From JAHEDT01 sp963825615 (GTDB lineage Bacteria; Desulfobacterota; Desulfuromonadia; Desulfuromonadales; BM103), in assembly GCA_963825615.1 (NCBI GenBank), contig CAWGTV010000001.1:930001-994000 (forward strand): 64,000 nucleotides of DNA. The letters run 5' to 3'. Positions 35,956 to 45,201 of this stretch are shown piece by piece. Position 1 is the stretch's first letter; each line of letters opens with the position of its first letter. Below the pieces are notes generated by a model that searched no databases, had not been told where the DNA came from, and was given only the letters and a program-made list of their open reading frames with translations. The translations under genes were made by a program, and so were the position numbers.

Positions 35956-37155
35956 ATGAAAACTTCTGTAAACTGGATAAACAGGGCCAACCAGCATGTC
36001 ATGAAAACCTACGGACGCTATCCGATCGTCGCCGAGCGCGGCGCAGGCTGCCGGTTGTGGGACGTTGATGGTAAGGGTTATCTCGACTTCCTCGCCGGGG
36101 TGGCGGTGAACAACCTCGGCCACTGCCACCCGAAGGTGGTTGCCGCGCTACAGGAGCAGGCCGCTCGCCTGCTGCACTGCTCCAACTACTACCACATCCC
36201 CCAGCAGATCGAGCTGGCGGAGTGGCTTTGTGCGCGCTCTTTTGCCGACCGGGTGTTCTTCTGCAACTCGGGAGCCGAAGCCAACGAGGCGGCGATCAAG
36301 CTGGCACGTAAGCATAGCCTGGAAAAAAATGGCGAAAACCGCTTCGAGGTGATCACGGCCCTCGCCTCCTTCCACGGCCGGACGATCGGCACCATCAGCG
36401 CCACCGGTCAGGACAAGGTCAAGGCCGGCTTCAACCCGCTGCTTCCCGGCTTTTGCTACGTGCCCTTCGGCGATTCCCAGTCCTTGCACCGGGCCATCAC
36501 ACCGCAGACCTGTGCGATCATGCTTGAACCGGTCCAGGGTGAAGGCGGCGTCAACGTGCCTCCGCCCGGTTACCTTAAAGAGGTCCGCGCACTCTGCGAC
36601 CAATTCGACCTCACGCTCATCTATGACGAGGTGCAGGTCGGCTGCGGCAGGACCGGCACCCTCTGGGCTTATGAGCAGGAAGGGGTTGCACCGGACATCA
36701 TGACCCTGGCCAAGGCTTTGGCCGGCGGGCCGCCGATCGGTGCCATGCTGACCAGAGAGGAACTCGCCACCAGGCTTGGCCCGGGCACCCACGGCTCCAC
36801 CTTCGGCGGCAACCCCCTGGTCTGCGCGGCTGCCCTGGCAGCCATGCGGACAATTGCCGACGATGACATCCTCGACAACTGCCGAGCCATGGGCGAATAC
36901 CTGATGGAGCGACTCGAGCAACTGCAGCACAAGTACCCTTTTGTCAGGGACGTGCGCGGCCGCGGCCTGATCGTCGGCATGGAACTGGACATCGAGGGCG
37001 GCGGGCTGGTCACTGCCGCCATGGAGCACGGCCTGCTGATCAATTGCACCGTCGGCAAGGTCTTGCGCTTTGTTCCGCCGCTGATTGTCAGCCGTGCGGA
37101 GATCGATGAAGCCGTCAAGATCCTCGACGAAGTCCTGGCGACCGTTGCAGCATAG
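35956..37155 (+). CDS. argD: Acetylornithine aminotransferase
   Basis: Class III PLP-dependent aminotransferase that makes N-acetylornithine and, in many bacteria, also N-succinyl-diaminopimelate. 399 residues with FLAGVAVNNLGHCHPKVVAA, VFFCNSGAEANEAAIKLARK, LIYDEVQVGCGRTGTLWAYE and the PLP lysine in DIMTLAKALAGGPPIGAMLT. The C-terminal VRDVRGRGLIVGMELDIEGG is conserved. It starts about 100 bases after argB with only a weak ribosome site. Because lysine is made by the DapL route here, its second activity is probably not needed. Confidence 0.95.
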   Translation: MKTSVNWINRANQHVMKTYGRYPIVAERGAGCRLWDVDGKGYLDFLAGVAVNNLGHCHPKVVAALQEQAARLLHCSNYYHIPQQIELAEWLCARSFADRVFFCNSGAEANEAAIKLARKHSLEKNGENRFEVITALASFHGRTIGTISATGQDKVKAGFNPLLPGFCYVPFGDSQSLHRAITPQTCAIMLEPVQGEGGVNVPPPGYLKEVRALCDQFDLTLIYDEVQVGCGRTGTLWAYEQEGVAPDIMTLAKALAGGPPIGAMLTREELATRLGPGTHGSTFGGNPLVCAAALAAMRTIADDDILDNCRAMGEYLMERLEQLQHKYPFVRDVRGRGLIVGMELDIEGGGLVTAAMEHGLLINCTVGKVLRFVPPLIVSRAEIDEAVKILDEVLATVAA

Positions 37156-37198
37156 GCGGTTGCCGCGCGCAACCCTCGAAAAATTAAGGAGTGCCCCT

Positions 37199-38107
37199 GT
37201 GAATAAAGACTTTCTCTGCCTCAGCGACTGGCGCCGCGAAGATCTGGAAAAAATCTTCACCTTGGCCCTCGATTTGAAAGCGCAAAAGCAGGCCGGGCTG
37301 TCGCATCCGTTGCTGGCCGGCAAAACCCTCGGCATGCTCTTCGAGAAAAGCTCGACACGCACCCGGGTCTCCTTTGAAGCCGGAATGTTCCAACTGGGCG
37401 GGCATGCCCTGTTCCTGGCCTCTGGGAACACCCAGATGGGGCGCGGCGAACCGATCAAGGACACCGCGCGCTGCTTGGCCCGTTACGTCGACGGTGTGAT
37501 GATCCGTACCTATTCGCAGGATGCCGTCGAGGAGTTTGCCCAGTTCAGCTCGGTGCCGGTGATCAACGGCCTGACCGATCTTTATCATCCCTGCCAGGTG
37601 ATGGCCGACCTATTGACAGTCATCGAGCACAAACAGGACTACCGCAAGCTTTCCTTCTGCTGGATCGGCGATGGCAACAACATGGCCAACAGCTGGATCA
37701 ACGCCGCCGCTGTGTTCGGGTTCGAACTGCGCGTGGCCACTCCGGCGGGCTATGAACCGGACACCATGGTCAAGGAGCGGGCAGCAGAAGCCGGTGCGAA
37801 CATCATCTATACCAACGACCCGCGCGAAGCCGCGCGCGGCGCACAGGTCCTCAACACCGATGTCTGGGCCAGCATGGGCAAGGAAGCCGAGCAGCAGGAG
37901 CGCGCCAGGGCTTTTGCCGGCTATTGCATCGACATGAGCCTGGTGTCTCTGGCCGACCCCGAGTGCGTGGTCATGCATTGTCTCCCTGCCCATCGTGATG
38001 AAGAGATCACCGACGAGGTCATGGAGAGTCGCCATTCGATCATTTACGACCAAGCCGAGAACCGTCTGCATGTGCAGAAGGCCATCATGTCGACTTTGAT
38101 GGGTTAA
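37199..38107 (+). CDS. argF: Ornithine carbamoyltransferase
   Basis: Forms citrulline from ornithine and carbamoyl phosphate. 302 residues with the carbamoyl-phosphate loop FEKSSTRTRVSFEAGMFQLG, the LYHPCQVMADLLTVIEH motif and VVMHCLPAHRDEEITDEVME. The GTG start at 37199 follows AAGGAGTGCCCCT. It lies 43 bases after argD. Confidence 0.96.
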   Translation: MNKDFLCLSDWRREDLEKIFTLALDLKAQKQAGLSHPLLAGKTLGMLFEKSSTRTRVSFEAGMFQLGGHALFLASGNTQMGRGEPIKDTARCLARYVDGVMIRTYSQDAVEEFAQFSSVPVINGLTDLYHPCQVMADLLTVIEHKQDYRKLSFCWIGDGNNMANSWINAAAVFGFELRVATPAGYEPDTMVKERAAEAGANIIYTNDPREAARGAQVLNTDVWASMGKEAEQQERARAFAGYCIDMSLVSLADPECVVMHCLPAHRDEEITDEVMESRHSIIYDQAENRLHVQKAIMSTLMG

Positions 38108-38166
38108 ACCCAGATCACGCGCGGCGAGCAGCGCGTAGCGTGAATAATCGTTTACCAAGAGAAGCA

Positions 38167-38949
38167 ATGATCATCACGTGTCCACAATGTAATTTTTCCA
38201 AAACGGTCGACCCGGCTGAAATTCCGGACCGCCCGGTTAAAGTGCATTGCCCCAAATGCGGTGAGGCCTTCGCTTTCGACAAGGCGCAGCTGCGGAACGA
38301 TACCGCGAGCGGTAGACCTGTGCCGGCGACTCCAGAGCAGATCTCATGCCCCGCATGCGGCCTGATTCAGACCGGGGGAGAGCGTTGCCACGGTTGTGGG
38401 GTGATTTACACGAAACTCAAGGCCCGACAGGCAGGAAGCGGCATGGGCCAAGTTAACCAGGCCATGGGTAACGGCAGTGCCGAACTGCCCTGCGATGCGG
38501 CTGACCCGACGCCCGGGCTCCTGCCCAAGGCTGGATTCTGGATTCGCGTTGTCGCCTATGTTCTCGACTTTCTTCTGCTTTGGACCGTAGAGTATCTCCT
38601 CAGTCTGCTGATCGGGCTGACGGTGGGCCTGCTCGGGCTCTCTGTCGAGGGGGATCCATCCATCGAGGTGGTGATCTGGCTGTTCGGTGCGGCACTCAGC
38701 ATCAGTTACGCTGTCTTTTTCACCGGCTACTGCGGGCAGACGCCAGGCAAGATGGCGCTGCGCATCAAGGTGATCCGCACCGACGGCAGCCCGCTCGGCT
38801 ACGGCCGCGCAGCCTTGCGCGAGGTCCTGGGCAAATTCATCTCCGGCATCCTGCTCGGTATCGGCTACCTCATGGTCGCTTTCGATAGCCAGAAGCAGGG
38901 GTTGCACGATAAGATAGCCGATACGTATGTCATCAAACTTTCGCAATGA
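38167..38949 (+). CDS. Zinc-ribbon plus RDD domain membrane protein
   Basis: About 260 residues. The N-terminal MJ0042-type zinc ribbon has ITCPQCNFSKTVDPAEIP and KVHCPKCGEAFAFDKAQ, and a second ribbon ISCPACGLIQTGGERCHGCG follows. Then comes an RDD membrane domain: GFWIRVVAYVLDFLLLWTVE, TGYCGQTPGKMALRIKVIRT and a terminal DSQKQGLHDKIADTYVIKL. Three hydrophobic segments are visible. The role is unknown; it sits inside the arginine cluster between argF and argG. The ATG at 38167 follows AAGAGAAGC. Confidence 0.82.
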   Translation: MIITCPQCNFSKTVDPAEIPDRPVKVHCPKCGEAFAFDKAQLRNDTASGRPVPATPEQISCPACGLIQTGGERCHGCGVIYTKLKARQAGSGMGQVNQAMGNGSAELPCDAADPTPGLLPKAGFWIRVVAYVLDFLLLWTVEYLLSLLIGLTVGLLGLSVEGDPSIEVVIWLFGAALSISYAVFFTGYCGQTPGKMALRIKVIRTDGSPLGYGRAALREVLGKFISGILLGIGYLMVAFDSQKQGLHDKIADTYVIKLSQ

Positions 38950-39042
38950 ACCGTAAGCAGCGCGCAATGCCAACCGTCGACATTTCCGCGCCAGGCGCCC
39001 CGCGCCGCGCGCCACTAAAGATCTAAAAAGGAGCACTCGATA

Positions 39043-40263
<1,221 letters not shown>

Positions 40264-40344
40264 CGGGACGTAGCGAGCAGCGCGGGACGCGGCGGGAAAT
40301 GCTTTTCTCGTCCCGCGCCACGCACCACGTGCCACGTCGCTTTT
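40264..40344. repeat. GGGACG/CGTCCC intergenic repeat
   Basis: The spacer between argG and the NUDIX gene has GCGGGACGTAGCGAGCAGCG then CGGGACGCGGCGGGAAATG, and the inverted CTCGTCCCGCGCCACGCACC. It is the same repeat type as at 1597-1701, 19395-19440 and 42283-42309. Related AGCAGCGCG words occur at 38118-38140 and 38953-38965. Confidence 0.5.
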
Positions 40345-40842
40345 ATGGACTTCAAGAAACAGTCGATCAAAACCTCCGTCGTCGCCTGCATCATCGACGC
40401 ACAGGAGCGCGTTCTGCTGACCCGACGCTGCATCGAACCGTTTTGCGGGCAATGGGTCATGCCGGGCGGCAAGGTCGACCACGGCGAACCGCTCGCCGAA
40501 GCTCTCCACCGTGAAGTTCGCGAAGAAGTCGGCCTCGAGGTGCATATCGACGGACTGCTCGATGTCTATGAACATGTGGCCTACGGCGACAACAAGGACC
40601 ACTACGTGATCCTTTATTACCGCGCACACCCTTTGACCGACGAGCTGCTGTTGCGGGATGAGGAAGTGGCCGAGGCCGCATGGATTCCGGCCAACCGCCT
40701 GGCTGCGTATGACATGACGCCCGGCACCCGGCACATCCTGGCGCTGGTCTATCCTGAGGCCATGAAGGATCCGGGGACCCCGGCCGATGAGCTGACCAGT
40801 CGCAAACAAGCCAAGAGTGCTGATCCCGGCGACCCCGCATAA
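40345..40842 (+). CDS. NUDIX hydrolase
   Basis: 165 residues with a complete Nudix box: GGKVDHGEPLAEALHREVRE followed by EVGL, at about residues 37-60, giving GX5EX7REVXEEXG. It also has an N-terminal SVVACIIDAQERVLLTRRC strand pair. The substrate is not predictable; candidates are nucleoside diphosphate derivatives such as ADP-ribose or 8-oxo-dGTP. The last 20 residues are low-complexity. It is inserted between argG and argH. Confidence 0.9.
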   Translation: MDFKKQSIKTSVVACIIDAQERVLLTRRCIEPFCGQWVMPGGKVDHGEPLAEALHREVREEVGLEVHIDGLLDVYEHVAYGDNKDHYVILYYRAHPLTDELLLRDEEVAEAAWIPANRLAAYDMTPGTRHILALVYPEAMKDPGTPADELTSRKQAKSADPGDPA

Positions 40843-40865
40843 TAACCATGAAGGGAAGAAGCAAG

Positions 40866-42254
40866 ATGAGTGACAAACTCTGGGCCGGACGTTTCACCCA
40901 GCCGACCGATGCCTTTGTCGAAGAGTTCACCGCTTCGATCAACTTTGACCAGCGGCTCTACCGTTACGACATCCTCGGTTCGGTCGCCCACGCCAGGATG
41001 CTCGCCCGGCAGGGGATCATCGCCGACAACGAGGCGGCAACGATCATCCAGGGGCTCAACGAGATCCTCGCGGAAATCGAGGCCGGCAAGTTTGTCTTTT
41101 CGGTGGCCCGTGAAGATATCCACATGAACATCGAGGCCCGACTGATCGAGAAGATCGGCCCGGTCGGCGGCAAGCTGCACACCGCCCGCTCGCGCAACGA
41201 CCAGGTCGCCCTCGATGTGCGCCTCTACCTGCGCGACGAAGTCGATGCCATTGCCCGGGCGATCAGGCAGCTGCAGTCCGCCCTGCTTGCCCAGGCCGAA
41301 AACAACCTTGATGTCATCATGCCGGGCTACACCCATCTGCAGACCGCCCAGCCGGTGCTCTTCTCCCACCATATGCTGGCTTACGTGGAGATGCTGGCGC
41401 GGGATGCCGGCCGCCTGCATGATCTGCGCAGCCGACTCAACCTGCTGCCGCTCGGCGCCGGCGCCCTGGCCGGGACGACCTTCCCCATCGACCGCGAGTG
41501 GGTCGCCGAAGAGCTCGGCTTCGCCGGCGTGACGCGCAACAGTCTCGATACGGTTTCCGACCGCGACTTCGCCATCGAATTCTGCGCTTTCGCCTCGATC
41601 CTGATGATGCACCTGTCGCGCCTCTCGGAAGAGCTGATCCTCTGGTCGAGCGCCGACTTCGCCTTCATCGACCTTTCCGACGGCTTCTGCACCGGCAGCT
41701 CGATCATGCCGCAGAAGAAAAACCCCGATGTCCCGGAACTGGTGCGCGGCAAAACCGGCCGGGTCTACGGCAACCTGGTCAGCCTCATGACGCTGATGAA
41801 GTCGCTGCCTCTGGCCTACAACAAGGACATGCAGGAAGACAAGGAGCCGCTCTTCGACACCATCGACACGGTGCGCGGCTCACTCAAGGTCTTTGCCGAG
41901 ATGATCGCCGAGATGACGGTCAAATCCGCACAGATGCGGACCGCCGCCGGCCGCGGCTTCTCCACCGCCACCGATATCGCCGACTACCTGGTGCGCAAGG
42001 GGCTGCCGTTCCGCAACGCCCACGAGGTGGTCGGCAAGACCGTGCGCTACTGCATCGAGAACGGCAAGGACATTCCGGGGCTGACCCTGGAAGAGTTCCG
42101 CCAGTTCTCCAGCGACATCGAGGCCGACATCTTCGCCTACGTCACCCTGGAAGCCTCGGTGAACGCCCGCAAGGCCACCGGCGGCACGGCCCGCGAAGCC
42201 GTCGAGCGGGAACTCGCCCTGGCCCGCCAGGCCCTGAAGGAAAGTGGAGCATGA
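40866..42254 (+). CDS. argH: Argininosuccinate lyase
   Basis: Last step of arginine synthesis, giving arginine and fumarate. About 462 residues starting MSDKLWAGRFTQPTDAFVEE. Fumarase/aspartase superfamily signatures are KLHTARSRNDQVALDVRLYL, MPGYTHLQTAQPVLFSHHML and the mobile loop FCTGSSIMPQKKNPDVPELV. ATG 40866 is preceded by GAAGGGAAGAAGC; the frame is open to 40848. The following gene starts within 61 bases. Confidence 0.97.
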   Translation: MSDKLWAGRFTQPTDAFVEEFTASINFDQRLYRYDILGSVAHARMLARQGIIADNEAATIIQGLNEILAEIEAGKFVFSVAREDIHMNIEARLIEKIGPVGGKLHTARSRNDQVALDVRLYLRDEVDAIARAIRQLQSALLAQAENNLDVIMPGYTHLQTAQPVLFSHHMLAYVEMLARDAGRLHDLRSRLNLLPLGAGALAGTTFPIDREWVAEELGFAGVTRNSLDTVSDRDFAIEFCAFASILMMHLSRLSEELILWSSADFAFIDLSDGFCTGSSIMPQKKNPDVPELVRGKTGRVYGNLVSLMTLMKSLPLAYNKDMQEDKEPLFDTIDTVRGSLKVFAEMIAEMTVKSAQMRTAAGRGFSTATDIADYLVRKGLPFRNAHEVVGKTVRYCIENGKDIPGLTLEEFRQFSSDIEADIFAYVTLEASVNARKATGGTAREAVERELALARQALKESGA

Positions 42255-42282
42255 TGCGCTTTAGAGGTTCTAAGGTTTTTCA

Positions 42283-42338
42283 CGTCCCGCGTCCCGCGTC
42301 CCGCGTCCCTGATCATGATCATGATCATGATCATGATG
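42283..42338. repeat. Two adjacent short tandem repeats at a lipoprotein start
   Basis: A 7-base repeat (CCCGCGT, about 3.5 copies, 42285-42309) runs directly into a 6-base repeat (GATCAT, about 4 copies, 42311-42336). The second encodes the Met-Ile-Met-Ile start of the lipoprotein and provides five in-frame ATG codons. Confidence 0.7.
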
Positions 42339-43051
42339 ACCTCCGCCTGCGGCAAGAAAGGCCCGGTCCGACCAAAACTCGACACCCCCCTTCCGACGGT
42401 GCAGGAGGTGACCCTGCAGCAGCAGGGCAATCTCTTCGTGCTCGGCTGGGAGGTCCCGGAATACAAGGAAAGCAAAGAGGTGCAGGGGCTGACCGGATTC
42501 CGCATCAACCGCCTGAGCTACGATCCCGCGGAGGGCTGCCCGACCTGCCGTGAGCCGCAGACCGAAGTGGCCGAACTCGACATCGATTCCCCTGACCCGG
42601 GCTCAACGCATCGGCAAACGCATGTACTGGCGTGACCTGGACATCCGCCCCGGCAGCGGTTACCGCTACGCCATCGTGTCCGTGGCCCTCGGCAATCAGG
42701 AAGGGCCGGCAGCCATGATTCACCTGGCCGCACAGACGCCACCGCCAGCACCTACGGAGTTGCTGGCAACCGCCGGCGATGCCCGCGTGGCGCTGCAATG
42801 GACGGCACCCGCTCTGCCCGCAGAGATGCAGCTGGTCGGCTACAACCTGTATCGCCGCCAGTCGCAGCGGCCGTTCCCGATTGTACCGGTCAATCAGCAA
42901 GCCTCTGCAGGAAACGCATCTGCTCGACCGCGGACTCGACAATGGCCGGACCTATGAATACCGCGTCAGCGCGCTGGTGCGCAGCGGCGATCAACTGCTG
43001 GAAAGCATGGCGAGTCCCGGAGTCCAGGTGACCCCGCAGGAGGGGCTCTGA
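42315..43051 (+). CDS. FN3-type lipoprotein with CGxKGP N-terminus (two frameshifts)
   Basis: The reading starts MIMIMIMMTSACGKKGPVRP. The Cys at residue 12 followed by GKKGP resembles the LptM/YifL-like lipoprotein start often found beside lysA or argH. Two fibronectin-III-like parts follow in other frames: GNLFVLGWEVPEYKES..., then QRIGKRMYWRDLDIRPGSGY, PPAPTELLATAGDARVALQW, and GLDNGRTYEYRVSALVRSGD. Breaks are near 42600 (CCGGGCT) and 42905 (CAGCAAG), each repaired by removing one base, for a corrected length of 244 residues. The signal sequence is oddly short, lacks basic residues and is made of the hexanucleotide repeat. The role is unknown. Confidence 0.72.
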
Positions 43052-43147
43052 TACGCCCTTTACAAGATCCCGACGCTATGTTAGGTAGGTGCTTTATCAG
43101 TGCAAACAAGAGAGACTCTTTTGCACCTTCCCGTTAAGGAGAAAATC

Positions 43148-44024
43148 ATGTTCAGTGGATCCATGGTAGCTATCGTCACCCCTTTCGACAGCCAGGGGAA
43201 GTTCGCCGAGGAGACCTATCGCCAGTTGATCGATTTTCAGATCGACAACGGCACCGATGTCATTGTCCCCTGCGGCACGACCGGGGAATCGGCGACTCTC
43301 GACTTTGACGAGCACGAGTACGTCATCAAGGTCTGCATCGACCATGTCAACAAGCGGGTCCCGGTCATCGCCGGCACCGGCGCCAACAACACGGCCGAAG
43401 CGATCCAGCTCTCGAAAAACGCCAAGACCATGGGTGCCGACGGCCTGCTGCTGGTCTGCCCTTACTACAACAAGCCCTCCCAGGAGGGGATCTACCAGCA
43501 CTACAAGAAACTCGCCGAGGAAGTTGCCCTGCCCCAGGTGCTCTACAACGTGCCGGGCCGTACCGGCGTCAACATGACCGCCGACACCACCGTGCGCCTG
43601 GCCGAGTTTTCCAACATCGTCGCCATCAAGGAAGCCTCCGGCGACCTGACCCAGGTCGGCCAGATCCTGGCCCGCGCCGGCGACAAGATCGATGTCATCT
43701 CCGGCGACGATTTTCTGACCTTCCCGATGATGTGCTGCGGCGCCAAGGGGGTCATCTCGGTGTCCGCCAACGCCATCCCCAAGCAGGTCAAGGACATGGT
43801 CGAGGCCGTGCTCAATGCCGACTACCATGATGGCCCGCAAGCTGCATCTCGAACTGCTCGACTTCCACAACGCCATGTTCATCGAGTCGAACCCGGTGCC
43901 GGTCAAAACCACCCTCGAGCTGATGGGCAAGATCCGCGCCGATGTGCGTCTGCCGCTGGTGCCGATGCAGGCCGCCAACCTCGACAAGCTCAAAGGGATC
44001 CTGAAGCGTTACAACATTATCTAG
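43148..44024 (+). CDS. dapA: 4-hydroxy-tetrahydrodipicolinate synthase (frameshifted)
   Basis: Condenses pyruvate and aspartate semialdehyde, first committed step to diaminopimelate and lysine. The TIM barrel starts MFSGSMVAIVTPFDSQGKFA and has VPCGTTGESATLDFDEH, LYNVPGRTGVNM (active-site Tyr) and NIVAIKEASGDLTQV (Schiff-base Lys). A frame change at about 43828 (GACTACCATGATG) is repaired by removing one C, giving DYMMARKLHLELLDFHNAMF and SNPVPVKTTLELMGKI. The corrected length is 291 residues, normal. AAGGAGAAAATC precedes the ATG. It is an essential enzyme, so the break is probably an error. Confidence 0.94.
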
Positions 44025-44080
44025 TCTTTTCATCTTTTGTTTTCGGGCCTTCCCTGGAAAGCTCTCGAAAGTATGCAATT

Positions 44081-44202
44081 TTTCGTCAAATCAAGAAATG
44101 CAAGTGAGGTGCAGTACAGCGTGGCAGCGCTGCGTCGAGTATGCACGTCATGCAGCCTGACGCCAAATTGGCAGTAAAAGGTCTCTTTTCACAGGAGCAA
44201 AC
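44081..44202 (+). repeat. Structured leader repeat, copy A (upstream of dapB)
   Basis: A 122-base block ending exactly at the dapB ATG shares its beginning (TTTCGTCAAATCAAG), its middle hairpin position and GCAGCCTGACGCC with copy B at 45079-45201. The hairpin is CGTGGC (44120-44125) / GCTGCG (44129-44134) around AGC, with two G-U pairs. A second short inverted repeat, GCC...GGC, is near 44161-44171. The two copies differ in stem sequence but keep pairing. Confidence 0.6.
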
Positions 44203-45006
44203 ATGATCAAAGTCGCAGTGACCGGCGCCGCCGGACGCATGGGCCAGCGCATCATCGCCCTGGTCACCGAGGCCGAGGGGCTGGTCGTCAGCGGTGCCGT
44301 GGAGATGCCTCAGCACAAAGCCATCGGTCAGGACGCCGGGCTCGCCGCCGGTTGCGGCATGCTCGACGTCAAGATCACCGGCAGCCTCGAACAGGCCATG
44401 CAGGTCAGCGATGTGCTGATCGACTTCACCTTCCCGGAAGTGACGCTGGGGAACGCCGCGGTCTGCGCCACGCTTGGCAAGCGCATGATCGTCGGCTCCA
44501 CCGGCTTCACCCCGGAGCAGCGCGAGCGCCTGGCGGAGTTCGCCAAGGAGATCCCGATCGTCTTTGCGCCGAACATGAGTGTCGGCGTCAACGTCTGCTT
44601 CAAGGTCCTCAAGGACATCGCCAAGACGCTCGGCGACGGCTTCGACGTCGAAATCGTCGAACTGCATCACAACAAGAAGAAAGACTCCCCGTCCGGCACC
44701 GCCGTACGCATGGGCGAAGTGGTTGCCGACGCCCTAGGGCGGGATTACAACCAGGTCGCCAACTATCACCGCGAGGGGATGTGCGGCGAGCGCACGAAAG
44801 AAGAGATCGGCATGCAGACCGTGCGCGGCGGCGACATCGTCGGCGAGCACACCGTCTACTTCATCGGCATGGGCGAGCGCATCGAGCTGACCCATCGTGC
44901 CATGAGCCGCGACATGTTCGCCCGCGGTGCCGTGCGCGCCGCCGGCTGGCTGGCAGAAAAACCGGCCGGGCTGTACGATATGCAGGATGTGCTGGGCCTC
45001 AATTGA
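44203..45006 (+). CDS. dapB: 4-hydroxy-tetrahydrodipicolinate reductase
   Basis: NAD(P)H-dependent second step of the diaminopimelate pathway. 267 residues with MIKVAVTGAAGRMGQRIIAL (nucleotide-binding loop), IVGSTGFTPEQRERLAEFAK, IVFAPNMSVGVNVCFKVL, and the catalytic VELHHNKKKDSPSGTAVRMG. ACAGGAGCAAAC precedes the ATG, and the structured repeat copy A forms its leader. Between dapA and dapL. Confidence 0.97.
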   Translation: MIKVAVTGAAGRMGQRIIALVTEAEGLVVSGAVEMPQHKAIGQDAGLAAGCGMLDVKITGSLEQAMQVSDVLIDFTFPEVTLGNAAVCATLGKRMIVGSTGFTPEQRERLAEFAKEIPIVFAPNMSVGVNVCFKVLKDIAKTLGDGFDVEIVELHHNKKKDSPSGTAVRMGEVVADALGRDYNQVANYHREGMCGERTKEEIGMQTVRGGDIVGEHTVYFIGMGERIELTHRAMSRDMFARGAVRAAGWLAEKPAGLYDMQDVLGLN

Positions 45007-45078
45007 GGCCCAGAGTTTTAATTTTTTAATTCTTAATTTTGGATTTCAACCTAAAGACACTTCAGGAAGCGAGGACTA

Positions 45079-45201
45079 TTTCGTCAAATCAAGGAAGGCA
45101 AGAAAATTCAGCGCAGACGTAGCGGAGCTACGTTGAGCATGTATTTTTGCAGCCTGACGCCGAGTTGGCGGAAAAGAGCCGCTTCCCGCAGGGAGGCATA
45201 A
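45079..45201 (+). repeat. Structured leader repeat, copy B (upstream of dapL)
   Basis: A 123-base block ending at the dapL ATG, homologous to copy A over its whole length. It has a perfect hairpin ACGTAGC (45117-45123) / GCTACGT (45127-45133) with loop GGA, then GCAGCCTGACGCC and CGCC...GGCG. The ribosome site GGGAGGCATAA lies at its 3' end. Confidence 0.6.
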
